Assembly: GCF_921293095.1 (NCBI RefSeq)
Contig: NC_060258.1
Location: 1 to 64,000 of the forward strand
DNA length: 64,000 nt
Source of the DNA: Ischnura elegans
Lineage: Eukaryota; Arthropoda; Insecta; Odonata; Coenagrionidae
Reading direction: 5' to 3'
The translations under genes and the position numbers were made by a program. Positions 10,748 to 22,542 of this stretch are shown piece by piece (positions within the stretch are counted from its first letter, which is position 1; every line of letters begins with the position of its first letter). Under the pieces are notes generated by a model. That model saw only the letters and a list, made by a program, of their open reading frames with translations. It ran no database searches and was not told the DNA's origin.

Positions 10748-13700
10748 AGGCCTGGTTATACAGTACATGAGAATGTACAAGAAAATGTGATAATGTCTGA
10801 ATTTCAGAATGAACACGAAAATGCACCGTGTAACCACGCAAAATTTTTGAGAATGTATGACTTTATGAATGTCTGTTCTAATTTTGCTCAGACAATCATA
10901 CAATTTGAACTCAGAGTCACCTGGTGGCAGACTACAAAAACGACACATTCAGTTCACCTGGCTTGTGCAGGTGACTTCTTTGTTTATGTACGGCCCCGGT
11001 AGTTATTTGGATTTGATATGATCTTGCTTGACTTGGATATTTCACTGTTTGGTGGAGGTACGTGAAAGTGGTTTTATTTTTTGCCAAAATTCGTTTTAAA
11101 ACCATGTGATTTCGGTGTTATAGGAAATCTTGGCGGTGTTATTATAATGCTACAATTTTCCCACATTTTTACGCATTTTATTTTTTTATGGCACACATTT
11201 CATGAATACTTATACTTTTATTAAGCATTTTACATAACATTTAACACAATTTTGATTGTATAAAATTTATTATAAAACTAAATGAAAGAAATGGTTCAAC
11301 TTATATTGGTTCAAGGTATATGAATGGTTCAAGTATGTAGTCTTGGTGAATATGATCCGCAAACTGCGAATTCCCACTACCTCATGTGTGTATATTTTAA
11401 GAGCCATTCAAGAATTTTTGGATTGTCAAGTTTCTCTACTCTAAATAAAGCCTTTGGCCTAGTCCATATCCATTCAGGCAGCCAAAGAAAAAATCTTACC
11501 TTCATAGTCTCCGATTTTGTTGAATTTAGCATATGTCAAACTTCAGGACAAATTAAGTAATATGTCGTTTTTATTTTTGTCCAAAAAAAAATTTTTGGCC
11601 CGAGATACATTCCACCGAACATGGACTCGCTGGTGCTATCACTTGTGATTTTGGACAAAATACTAAAATGCTCATATCTCAGGAATGCTTCAAGATATTT
11701 TGCTAATTTCTGTTTTATTTGAAAGGTAATAATTTTGCAATTAAATTCATATCTTTGATTTGAAAATTTGTGCCCACATTTTTTTGCTGCAATTTTTTAT
11801 TTTTTAATTTTTTTTAATAAAAAATTTTTTTTCTCAAAAATGCCAATCCTAAAATTTTTTATTTTTTTCTGTTCATCAGTACCATTGAGCGCTACAATCC
11901 ATGAAAAGGAGAACTTCCACTTTTCAGTTTTACAGGTTTTATAAACAATTCAAAAACTTTCCATGCATTACGCAAGTTTCCATTACCACATTGTCAGATC
12001 ACAACACAAAATCACAATCTCTAGGCTAACTATATTTTTTTTTATTCTTCTTAACTATGGGTAACAGTCACAAATTAAAAAAATATTAATGGATTTCAAA
12101 TTATGTGTGCAAATTAAAAATATACAGCTTCCAAGGCATACTTCTCCGAACTCTGCTTAGAACTAAATTTAACAATTCAATGAACTAAACATTTGTTCAA
12201 TGGCATCAGTATCTGTATATTACTTACTTTGTCCTGAAGTTTGACATATGCTAAATTCAACAAAATGGGAGACTATGAAGGTAACCCCCCTGCCTGAATC
12301 GATATGGACTGGGCCCTTTAAAAACGCTATGTAGTAGCAACAACAAGCTCCTCCTTTGCTTTCTTTGACGGAGTGACTGCGTTTTCAAATGATAGCGGAT
12401 AAAAAAGCATGTGATAGACAAAGAAATAAGTTTCAAGTTCTATTTACGCTGTATTTACTCGAGTTCCTGTTTTTGAATCAAGACCGACTGCAAAACGAGT
12501 CGAAATTTAAGGTGTTGTTCGACATGCAGTGAACGTTATGGGCATCACAGTAATAAATAATGAATTTACCTTGCCAAAAGCCTCATATTTCTAGTAAATT
12601 CCCGTAGCATGCGCCGATTTATAGGAGAAGGATGGAGTGAAATCATGACACACACTCGCTTTCAAGTCTAAAACTCAATTGCCTTTATTATGTCCTGTTT
12701 TTTATATCGCAAGGCTTAAGGGCACGAGAAATTTTTAAAATGTGCATTCATTATGGAACACTACTACCCTACCAAATTTGAACGATATCGGCGAAAGACT
12801 CCTTGCTAGTCCACCTGCCCTTTACATTCCTTATTTTTCTCCGTGGTTTAATCGTAATCTGTATTTACTCTCGTAAACAGCCACTTTCCTTATAATTTGA
12901 TCCTACAATGGGTAGAATGATAGGTACATTTATAGAGTTGTTTACAAAGTGAAATAAGTAACTTGATAAAACCTTCGGTAACTTTGATTTAAGAGTACAT
13001 ATACCTACGTTGAGGATATCCCGTTGGCAATATAGATAATGTATTTGACTCAATTCTGTGGATCATCAACCACTTATTCCTCTTATTGTCGTCCTTTCGA
13101 ATACAAGCAAAAAACATCTCCGGCGAGTAAATAGAAGTACTAGACAACGGGGCACTTTATACGATTTTATGGGATACATGATTTATATGTTTTTCACACG
13201 TTTTTCTATTGAAGGTCCATGCTGCCATACACTTACTACATTAAGCAAATGATGTAGGTGTGTAAGGTAGACCACAATCTGCAATCAACTTATTTAAATT
13301 TAATCTTCCCAAAGCTCCCCAAACAATCGTCTTTATTTATTTCAACAACACCTTGGCAACCCAAAATATTCCCAATCCCAAGTTTGAAGTTAAAGCAGCA
13401 ATTATATTCGCCAAATATGCATTTGAGTCCCCACATAGACAGTTTTTCTATCCACTTCCTAGGCCTGTCATCAGTGGATACCGTGCCGTGATGTAACGCG
13501 CCCACGCTCCGTCACGTGTTTTCAAACAGTCGATGAAGATTTTTTTTAATGACTCATGTCTCTGCTTTAAAACATTATTCATCCGTGAAATTTTCGGCAA
13601 GTACATTTGAGGTAACTATCCTATTATTCTAGTACTTTAAATAAGTTTGCATGTTCCCCATTGGTTTGTATTTGACGTTAAAATAATTTGTTGCACATTT

Positions 13701-13851
13701 AAAAATGTACGGAAAAATGTCTGAAAAAATGTACCACGTAATCACCTATTCGCGGATATTGTCCATGAGAATGTACAAGAATCTGTTCAGAAAACCATTC
13801 AGAAAAATGTACAGAATCTTGTACATTCTAATGTACCATGTAACCAGGCCT
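10748..13851. mobile_element. Inverted-repeat element with AGGCCTGG ends
   Basis: The left end, AGGCCTGGTTATACAGTACA, is mirrored at the right by the reverse complement reading AGGCCTGGTTACATGGTACA. Similarity extends inward (TGAGAATGTACAAGA blocks on both sides, repeated within the right arm). The rest of the 3.1-kb interval is AT-rich and lacks a transposase frame. It contains a second inverted-repeat unit at 11456-12314. A target duplication could not be settled. Termini reading GGCCTGGTTACA are typical of PIF/Harbinger-like MITEs, but that is only a suggestion. Confidence 0.6.
11456..12314. mobile_element. Nested inverted-repeat unit
   Basis: About 100 bases at 11456-11563 (containing CCTAGTCCATATCCATTCAG and ATTTAGCATATGTCAAACTT) recur in reverse orientation at about 12219-12314. 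CCTTT flanks both sides (11451-11455 and 12315-12319) and may be the target duplication. No coding capacity is present. It lies inside the AGGCCTGG element. Confidence 0.6.
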
Positions 13852-14083
13852 CAAGACCTCTGAATCTTGGCTCATGGACTACACACATAGGATACGTGTG
13901 ATTTTCCGGTGAGGGTAATATTTACTATTTCCCCTCAGTATTCTTAAGAATGACTTCAGTTTTTTTCATGGGTGTTTTGCAGGGCGCAAATGAGTACTTG
14001 TCGATTTTCAGCTGAGCCTTGTATGCATTGTTGCACAATTCGTGTGTTTTTCATATGAATTCATGTCTCTTTTCTCCCAATAG

Positions 14084-14534
14084 GCGGGTAATGACAAAAA
14101 CTACCAGCACACTGTGGATGGTCTACCGTGTCTTCATCACGCCGTACCCGATGAGAATTTGGAGAGTGAGTGTATATGACGACATCCTCTACAACTTTGA
14201 AACCTTTGTTTTGGCCCTGTGTTGGCCATTTCTCTTGGACGGCGATCATCCGTTGGCAGACTGCCGATGGATCATCACGGCGACCATATTGATCCTCAAC
14301 TTTATCATCTTGCCACTTCTTCTCATGCTCAATGAGAGAGTGTTCGAAGAGGCATCGCGATGTATAGACCATGACCCCTTCCCGATCAGATCGGAACTCT
14401 GGAAGGATCTGAAAGCGGGAAAAACCAGGGTGAGACGTTTATTTGGAAGAAGAACATCTGCATCCACATTTCCATATACATATAGGATAGAATGCCCTAT
14501 TGTTGGCATCCCCCCCGTTGTTGGCACCATGTAA
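14084..14534 (+). CDS. Last visible exon of the XK-related-like membrane protein
   Basis: The exon follows TTTCTCCCAATAG. Its first base completes the Arg codon begun at 2261, after which it reads RVMTKTTSTLWMVYRVF. A run YDDILYNFETFVLALCWPFL and then WIITATILILNFIILPLLLM give two membrane helices. A charged tail (ERVFEEASRCIDHD, then RSELWKDLKAGKTRVRR) follows, and the frame stops with TAA at 14532-14534. The two closely spaced helices before a basic cytosolic tail suit the C-terminal end of XKR proteins. An alternative donor, AGG before GTGAGA at 14430, would end the exon in phase 0 and send the tail elsewhere. A possible poly(A) signal, AATAAA, lies at 14816-14821. Confidence 0.6.
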
Positions 14535-15241
14535 TAAACTGTGTTACATTAAGAGCCAGAGTAACATTGCATTATTTATGCTTTTGTATTTAGTAACGAA
14601 GGAGTTTTACTTAACCCCTTAGTGCATAAAGTTATTTTTGTCAAATATTTATTTAAAAAGTTATTATTCTGGCTATTAAGGTTCATTTTAACTAATTTAT
14701 GAAATTTTTAAATTTTTACAATCAGTAGTTAAAATAATACAGCCCGTCCAATGTATCGGGCACCATGCACAGGGGGCAGTAGTGCATTCCTATAGAAGTT
14801 TTGCTAAATTTATTTAATAAATGAGTACAATAATCATGACGGTGATTTGATGTTAAAAGACTATACAGAAAGAGCATGTAGACTAGAAACGTTACACATT
14901 TTGGCCTTTTTACATGATATTCGTAGAAAATTTTTGGATGAAGGCCAATGTTGCATTTATTACAAAATGATTTTGCTTTCCTTTTCAGTCTACTCTTCGT
15001 CTTTAGATAACATTAAATTGTGGCCATAGTTTTAGGCTATGAAATCTAACAGAATTAATGGGAACATAAGTTTGATTTCCTTGGATTGATGATTTTCAAA
15101 CATTTTTAACATAATCAAGGCAAGTGACCTTCGATATTTCAAAAGTGACTTTTTTCTGTTCATTTATTTTTCGATAAATAAGCCACGCATTTAGGAAGTC
15201 ATGCACTTTGGCAAACTTTAGCCACCATCATTTATTCATTT
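14535..15241 (+). other. 3' UTR and downstream sequence of the membrane protein gene
   Basis: AT-rich sequence follows the stop. AATAAA at 14816-14821 is the first plausible poly(A) signal, giving a 3' UTR of about 300 bases. No other feature was recognised. Confidence 0.4.
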
Positions 15242-15305
15242 AAGCGGGAAAAACCAGGGTGGGACGTTTATATGGAAGAAGAACGTGTACATCCACATCT
15301 TAATA
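15242..15305 (+). repeat. Partial duplicate of the exon tail (source 14413-14476)
   Basis: AAGCGGGAAAAACCAGGGTG at 15242 repeats 14413 exactly for its first 20 bases. Similarity continues for about 65 bases through GGAAGAAGAAC and ATCCACAT. The alternative donor GTGAGA of the original reads GTGGGA in the copy. The sequence before the duplicate does not match the sequence before the original. Confidence 0.8.
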
Positions 15306-15321
15306 TAGATATACATAATTG

Positions 15322-18300
15322 GTGATTGATGTTAATTTTTTATTCAAAAGATATGTTTAAATTTCCATAATTTAAGATCGCTCTGAAAAATATTTTGTCA
15401 ACTCAAATTTTGCTCGAACGACTAATTTTTGTCATTAGGGTTTATTCATAGATTTTTAAATGGTGATTTTAGCAATGCGTGACTCTAAGAAGGTGCTCAA
15501 AGTTTTCATGGAATTAGTATAACTCCAAAACTATTTAAAAACGATGCGTTCATTTAAGTTTTCTCTAGGATTTTTCCCATCAGATTTGTAAGTTATGTAT
15601 AAAGTGAGCATTTGTTGAAATGGAATTGTCCCGTGGGTAATATATTTATTTTCTTGAATTGACTCCCTCATATTCATTGTGATAATTAAGTTGGTGGATG
15701 GAAAATGTGGTGATATATTATATACAGTAAACTCTCGATTATACGAAGCAGGATTTTACGAAGTTTTCGATTATACGAAGTGATAGTGCGGTCCTGGCGA
15801 AAAGCCTATGGTAAATAAATGGTGCTATTCTATTGTACGAAGTTTTGATTATACGAAATGTTTTGAATTTACGATCCTCGGATCGGTCCCCAGGAGCGAA
15901 AGGCATTCATTTATACGAACTATGGCAATATATTTGTTAACAAAACTAGGTACGCCGGCATAAGTAGCTAAAAAAATCAGCGCTTCCAACTGTGGTTCAT
16001 CAAAAGTGTGAAATCGTAAATGATAGTGCCACTTTGGAGAGAAAGGGTTCGTCTAAAACCTCACGGTGGGAATTTAGGGGAAGTATGAGTTAAGCAAAAC
16101 ATCGCGACTGACATAATGCCCCTTTTTATGTGCCTATTCGTAAACATCGCATCGACAATACTTTGTAGTTTAACATGTCTGGAAGGTCGCGCGGGGTATT
16201 TCGTGCACTCCTAATGAACCCTTTGCACTGCTGTGAACGTACCTGGTACGTTCGTAAGGCAGGCTGCTGTGAACGTACTTCGAAGACTACTTGACTACTT
16301 TTCGCCGAAGCACTTTGAAGGGTCCCTAATCCGGGACCCTTTCCTCGACGAGCTCACCCTTGCTGGCCCCTCTCTTCGACCCTCTGAGCGTGGGGCCTTT
16401 TTCCCCAAAAGTGACCGCTCTGACTGCATTTTGAAAATCTATCAATCAATGCCATCATCAAAAATAATTGTTTGCATCGCACTCCTGCCAATCAGGCTTT
16501 CAAGTACGTCTCTGAACCGTGTTTCTGCGATGAGAAATAACGATTTTGTTAGGTTTGCTAAAATGGCCAAGTAAATAAAATTGTCATTTTTCATCGCGGA
16601 AACAGGGTTCAAAGACGTACTTTATTTCCTCCACTACAATCGCAAATTACTGGAAATCGGCCGGATTCCCTTTGATAGCGCACCATGAGGATGTTCTCAA
16701 GGTTTTTAATTGATACAACTAGTCTACTAGTAAATCTGCTGCTATAAAATCACGGCTATGGTTCCTTCCTCCCGCCGCCTTCTGCCGATCTTGCTGACAC
16801 CCACCTTACGCATCCTAAACCCCTCCCTCCCCAGCATTTCCCATTCACTCCCTCCCTAAGGTGACTGAGCTTGAGTGCGTCGTAAAAAAATACGCCCCCC
16901 AAACGTAGACTGAGGCAGAGCTGAAGGCCCTTTCCCCACCCTTCTTTCTCCTGCCCCTCCACCCCTCGTTATGCTGACCGGAATTCTTTCCTCATTCCAC
17001 TCTTATTCACCCCACCCACTGGGAACGTTGTCCAACTATGGAGAAGGGCATGGTTGATCTTTACCTGCAACGGGGGTAAGGTTTTAACCGGAGAGAGGCT
17101 GAAGAAGTATCTTCCACTATCGGGAAAATGGTGCCGCGCTTATAATTGTCTCTCTTCTTCTCAGCTGACTTTGCAATTGAAATTATTTTCTTTGCTCTTT
17201 CCTCACTATATTTATTTACGATTATTGCGCGACTATTTTCAGTGCTAAAGCTAAGAAAATCTTTTCTCTTCGTCAATGATTCTTTGCATAACTTTCAATA
17301 CAGAGGAGAAAGGGGCACGAAAAGTAAATGAGGTGAATGTACAGGTTTTTGCGTGTCATTTTTGAGAATTCACGCAGTGAACCAATACTTCACACACGTT
17401 GAGAAATGATGAAACATCTCTTGTAAAAAAACAATCAATGCGGATAATAACGTTTCCCTCTTTATTTCTCCGATAATGGAAGATGTTTCTCCTGTCGTTT
17501 TCCGGTTGGAACCTTGCTCCTGTCGGCATAAAAGAAGAGAGAAATACTATATGAACATAGCACTTCACACCCGGTATGAAGAATATGGTCCTGATGAAGA
17601 ATAAAGTCTTTCGTAGCAACGTCTGCAAAGATGATGGAGCACAGTATCCGGACGGAGAACTCAAACAGAATTTACTTCAAATATTTGCCAGAAGATATAT
17701 ATCCTAGGTAATTTATATTCGTAACTGAATCTCAACAAAAATAACCAATGGAAAAGATAGCACATTCAACTGAATACACAGAGTAACTCGAAATATTAAC
17801 TTACTAAGGTTATTTTGGAAACGGGTGGAGGCCCTCGTTTTTTTTTCTTGTCACTGAGCGATAGAGGGCGACATAAATGGCGGTTAGGCCGGCTGCCGCT
17901 AAAATTCCGTGGGTGCTGGAAACAAATATCTATCTTACGTGAACTTAATAGTTGTTATTCGCTCCTTACCACAAATTTATAACATTAAATTCTTATAATA
18001 AACTTTGCAATTCATTATTTGATTACGTTTTCTAAACTGGTCGGGAATTTCTTAAGCGATCATTTATGTTGAAGTATGAACGAGAAATGGAAATTTTATG
18101 GTGGTATAATTATTTAACGATCTTTCACAGCATAAATCGATAACAAAAAGCCTTTTCTGTGGATAATACCGAGAATAACCACCGAAAGAATTTAAATGAG
18201 ACCACTAAAGGCAAAAAAGGACGGAAGAAACAAAAGCGAACATCTTTTCGTGACTCATGAAAAAGGTTTGATGTTACGAAACTCGATTTTACGAAGTGCC

Positions 18301-18430
18301 AATTTTCCGGTCTCACTGACTTCGTAAAATCAAGAGTTTACTGTAATCAGTTAGAGAGATATATTGTTATCAAATCATCACAACGCACGGATGGCCTGTG
18401 ACATAACATAAGTGCTGCGAATATTCTTGG
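15322..18430 (+). repeat. Tandem segment copy A (interrupted by a pogo-type element)
   Basis: Two stretches, 15322-15724 and 18346 to about 18430, match 18659-18943 and 20688 to about 20870 in order. Shared landmarks are TTCAAAAGATATG, AACTCAAATTTTGCTC, CTCCAAAACTATTT, AAGTTTTCTCTAGGATTT, ATAAAGTGAGCA, TTAAGTTGGTGGATGG and GAGAGATATATT. Without the insertions the unit is about 0.7 kb. The two copies have diverged noticeably. Confidence 0.75.
15725..18343. mobile_element. pogo/Tigger-type non-autonomous element
   Basis: The ends read CAGTAAACTCTCGATTATAC at the left and, in reverse complement, CAGTAAACTCTTGATTTTAC at the right. TA flanks both sides (15723-15724 and 18344-18345). These termini and the TA target are typical of pogo/Tigger elements. 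Subterminal copies of TTTACGAAG/ATTATACGAAG repeat inside both ends. The 2.6-kb interior has no transposase frame. An open stretch at 16233-16574 (about 113 codons) is not recognisable. The insertion splits tandem copy A, while copy B lacks it. Confidence 0.8.
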
Positions 18431-19145
18431 TGATATATATTTAAATTTTCTGATGAATCACCCTATCACTACCATTTGTAACGTTATTTTAAGACGATGA
18501 GGTAAGCATTTGTGCACCCTAGATGTGGTACTTGAAAAGGTTCTAATTAATATTATCGGCTAAAATAGTTATTATTATTCAAATACATCACCATAAAGGA
18601 TTGCCTGTGACATAACTTTATGATTTTTTTCATTTGTGGATTATTCACTCTTTCTTAGAGGTTGATTTTGGTATATTTGCCGATTCTTTTTTGTTCAAAA
18701 GATATGCATAAGTGTCCATAATTAAAGATTGCTCTGAGAAATATTTTGATAACTCAAATTTTGCTCAAGGGACTAATTTGTTGTTATTAGAGTTGTATTC
18801 ATACATTTTTAAATGGCGATTGTAACGATGAGTGAATATTTAGACGGTGTTCAAAGTTTTGATGGAATGATTACAACTCCAAAACTATTTAGAAACTTTG
18901 CTTTCTTGTAAGTTTTCTCTAGGATTTGACCCATCAGATTTGTTACTTACAAGGGGAGACAACGAAACTTGCTCTGCCTTTTTCAATACCGTATTTTTTA
19001 TGGCCTTTGAAACGGTGAACACATCCCTGAACTAGTGGTGGTTCCGTTGAATGGGCCTTAGTTTGGCTGTAATTAATTAATTTTCATGCGGCACTTTTCA
19101 CAAGCCGCGTATAGTTTCATGATATCGCAGCACTCAACAGGTGGA

Positions 19146-19212
19146 TCGGGTGGGGTAGTGGTTAGCGTTTACGGCTACCACCCAGGGGACCAGGGTTCAA
19201 GACTTCGTGATT
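19146..19212 (+). other. tRNA-like Pol III head, left arm
   Basis: GGGTGGGGTAGTGGTTAGCG is followed by CGGCTACCACCC, which can pair with the first bases, and by CCAGGGTTCAAGACT. The layout matches the A-box and B-box of tRNA-derived SINE heads (Glu/Val-like A-box TAGTGGTTAG). It is not a proper tRNA gene, because a full cloverleaf with an acceptor stem is not apparent. Confidence 0.6.
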
Positions 19213-20423
19213 GCTGTATATTTTGTTGTCTTCATTGTGATTATACGGCATCAGCTGTTTCATTAGTTTTAATTGCGACAAGCATATACATGAGACTATT
19301 TTTTCATCATCATAATGGCGTTTAGGTATTTAAGCAGTGTCATTTCAAACATGGAGATACGACGACTACACTAGCAAGGGTTGGTGTGTGCCAAAATGTT
19401 AATTTTTCATTGCTTATTCTAATCAACTTCCACATTAAAAATGGAAACCACTCTTTCAAGAGCACATTGCATTAAAGGCTCGCGGCGATCAACAACACGC
19501 CTACAGACATAATTAATAAGAACATAAAACGATTATAAAATGCCATATTTCTCGAACACTTGTAATTCACTTTACTCCAAAGGGAGTTTACTTACACAGC
19601 ACCTATGTGCTAAAAGAACCATTCCGAAATATAATTTCCACCAACAAATAGGATGAAATAAAAGTTGATGACCAATGGTCATTGACCATGGACCGGGCAC
19701 GCTGGCGTATAAAATAAGTCAATCTTTGAAAACCAAGGATTTTAACATCGTACGTACATTCTGGGCTATAATGGTCTCGTGTATTCATACAATGTACTTT
19801 GACTGCCTATGTTGCGAGTTTTCAAAATTCGAGGTATTGTAGCTAATTTTTTTAGATCAGCAAGAGAAATCCGTCACACGTGGCGTATAAATTACGCCGC
19901 GCGACCAGCCGTGTACCACCTTTGTACCTTTACATCTTTATCACCTATAAATGTGCAAGATTTTACTTATTTCTAAAAATAAAGATTAATTTTAACAAAA
20001 ATCGAGTATTATCATATATGCACATAACATGGGCACAGTACGCCATTCGCACGGTTGTGTAGAAATAGCAGTCGTGCCTGCTAGAGGGTTAAAAGCAACA
20101 ATTACACCAAATGTGTCTTGTGCTCACCGCTTCCCAAAATCTTCTGTAGCCCTTCCAATATAATAACAAGATGCCCACCAACAAATGTCATTTCTTAAAA
20201 AAAAAGGCCACTGTTTTAGCCCCCCGCTAATCTTTCGGTATGTTATTGAGAAGAAAGTGGAGCCTTCACTTCTCCAGGTTGGAAATTACGCTTCTTAAAT
20301 ACTTTAATGACATTATGGTGATAAAAAAATAGTCTCATGTCTATGCTTGTCGCAATTAAAACTAATGAAAAAGTTGACGCCGTATGATCACAATGAAGAC
20401 AACAAAATAATCAACCATCATGA

Positions 20424-20488
20424 AAGTCTTGAACCCTGGTCCCTCTGAGTGGTAGCCGTAAGAGCTAACCACTACCCCACCCTATCCG
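20424..20488 (-). other. tRNA-like Pol III head, right arm
   Basis: The minus strand reads GGGTGGGGTAGTGGTTAGCT, then CGGCTACCACTC, then CCAGGGTTCAAGACT. It is the mirror of the left-arm copy, so the two Pol III-like promoters face each other across the element's centre. Confidence 0.6.
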
Positions 20489-20890
20489 ACTGTTGAGTGC
20501 TGCGATATCATGGTACTATAGGTGGCTTGTGAAAAGTACCGCATGAAAATTAATTAATTACAGCCAAACTAAGGCTCATTCAACGGAACCACTACTAGTT
20601 TGGGGATGTGTTCACCATTCGGAAGGCCATAAAAAATACGGCATTGAAAAAGGCGGAGCAAGTTTGGTGGTCTCCCCTTGGTAAGTATAAAGTGAGCACT
20701 TGTTGAAATGGAATAGTCCCGGGGGTAATACATGTATATTTATTTGAGTTCACTGCCTCATAATAATTTTTATAATTAAGTTGGTGGATGGGAAAAATGG
20801 TGATATATTATGTAATCGGTTGGAGAGATATATTATTATCATATCATCCCTACACACGAATGGACTGTTATATTACTTTATGGAATCTTT

Positions 20891-22030
20891 TATGTGTGTA
20901 ATATCTATTTTTTGCATTTGGTAGGTTACTAGAAGTGATGGCAGAGTTGTTAAAAAAACATATTTGTATCAGTAGCCGTAACATTATGAACAATGCCTTT
21001 CTTGTTGGTGAAAATAAATTTTAGTTTTGGCATGAATTCAGGATTGCCTTTATTACTGTAAATTTGGATATCATGACAAAAACATGTATTTACCAGAACT
21101 ATACCTAAGATTCTTACAAGGACACCAAGAGATTTGCTTTGCCTCTAGATCCTTAATAAAACAAATTCTGTGAAACTAAATTCTTGAACGTGCCTTATTT
21201 TTCGTGAGACTACACAAGAAGCAAAACGAATAATTTGGTGTCTTTAACCCTTGACCTGTGACGTGCAATTCTTGTTACACTACCAGTTACGTGCGGTCTG
21301 GAAAAAAAACACAATATAACAAAAATTCATAAAACGTTGCAATGCCATTTGTATTGTTTTGTTTAATTTTTTTAAAGTGCTTTAAACTATTTGAAAACTT
21401 GTATTAAATTTTTAAACATTCCTGATACGGACCAATTTGTGAGTAAAAATTATTAATTGAAGCGAGATCATAAAACTGATGCCAAAAACGCTTAAGTTTT
21501 TATTCTATTATTATTATTATTGAGTTGGTTTCTGTATCAATATTTTGCCATATTTGAAAATAATAGGCCTTAAATTTTTAAGTTGGAAGAAGTAGTAAGT
21601 AGCCGTGAAATTCATCCCACCCATTTCTTTTCTTGATGCATTCTGCAGGGGATTGAAATGACAATTATTCACAAATCACGCACAGTCTTTTTGCATTGGA
21701 AAAGTAAGAAAGAGGTTTTCCGTATTTTTGTACGCCGTGAAAAGTCCACATATATTGTCCGCATCTCCAACCTCTCCACTTCTTCGGCCTCTTCCTGCGA
21801 TAGAGGGAGAATTTACGCAATAATTTATTCCACCCGTCTCGGGAGTCTTACATATTTGACATTCTCGTTCCCATATGGAGTCTGACGAGATCTCCACCAT
21901 TGATTAAATACAATTAAATCTTGTCATATCTCTCTCTTAGCTTTCTCACATTGCTGAAGCACAAAAGAGATGACAAAGGAAATATTTAACATTCTGAAAA
22001 ATACTACAGGATCTGTATCTGCATTAGTAC
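20891..22030. other. Intergenic, no gene recognised
   Basis: AT-rich sequence with no exon or repeat structure that could be supported. A minus-strand open stretch of 74 codons at 21676-21900 contains CQICKTPETGG but matches nothing known to me. Confidence 0.4.
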
Positions 22031-22542
22031 TGTAACGTTTTGTTTAATTTCCACTTCTCTTACTTAACAAATGATTTCATATAACACTTTATAAAGAAAC
22101 TTTACAATTTAAAACTCGTGAGCATAAACAACATCAACAAGCCGCCATGACTATTATAATCCCATTTGTACTACCCGTACTGCCACTCACTGAACCGCTG
22201 CCAAGGACTGCACCAGTGGGGATCTTGAGTTCTGCCGTATCCCTTTTCCTCCGGTCTCTTTCTCTCTCGTAGGCGCCTGCTTTTGGTCTGTGTCCTCTTC
22301 TTCCTTCTGCCGATCCGTATTTCTTCGATTCTTCCGTATTTCTTCCTCCGGTCTCTCAATACACCAGTACTTTAATTTATCTCCCAATCTTTTACAACAC
22401 GTCTATCTCTTCCTTCTCTCCAAACACGACTCCCTTCTTTCCTTTGCGTCCCTCACTACCATTATTGTCTCCCATTATTGCTTCCTCACTACTATTGTCA
22501 ATTTCAATTCATTCAAATAAACAACATGGCAGCTTGTTTACA
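22031..22542 (-). repeat. 3' LTR (minus-strand orientation)
   Basis: This 512-base LTR matches 26005-26507 throughout. It carries a short local duplication (GTATTTCTTC) not present in the other LTR. Confidence 0.9.

Larger units (their letters stand above)
2263..14083 (+). other. Large intron (about 11.8 kb) filled with transposons
   Basis: The interval runs from the GT at 2263 to the AG at 14082-14083 and separates two exons that join in frame. It contains a hAT MITE, a Ty3/Gypsy integrase fossil, a possible minus-strand terminal exon, a 2.86-kb cut-and-paste transposon and another inverted-repeat element, described separately. The acceptor has a pyrimidine-rich tract (TCTCTTTTCTCCCAATAG). 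Confidence 0.6.
18946..20685. mobile_element. Long-TIR element with tRNA-like sequence in its ends
   Basis: Inverted repeats of about 390 bases lie at 18946-19336 and 20291-20685. They start CTTACAAGGGGAGAC at the left and, in reverse complement, CTTACCAAGGGGAGACC at the right. TA flanks the element on both sides (18944-18945 and 20686-20687), fitting a Tc1/mariner-type target. Each arm contains a tRNA-like segment with an A-box-like TAGTGGTTAGC and a B-box-like GGTTCAAGACT. The central 950 bases lack a recognisable gene. The arms differ by scattered substitutions, so it is not very recent. Confidence 0.8.
18659..20890 (+). repeat. Tandem segment copy B (interrupted by a long-TIR element)
   Basis: This is the second copy of the segment at 15322-15724/18346-18430. 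It is split by the element at 18946-20685. The uninterrupted part of copy A (around 15593-15605) gives a near view of the empty site. Confidence 0.75.

Noticed and set aside
16756-16962. Gly-rich minus-strand open stretch inside the pogo-type element
   Set aside because: Compositional artefact of a C-rich plus strand, with no transposase similarity.
19146-19212. Functional tRNA gene
   Set aside because: The A- and B-box-like motifs are present, but there is no acceptor stem or full cloverleaf, and the segment is duplicated inside transposon arms.
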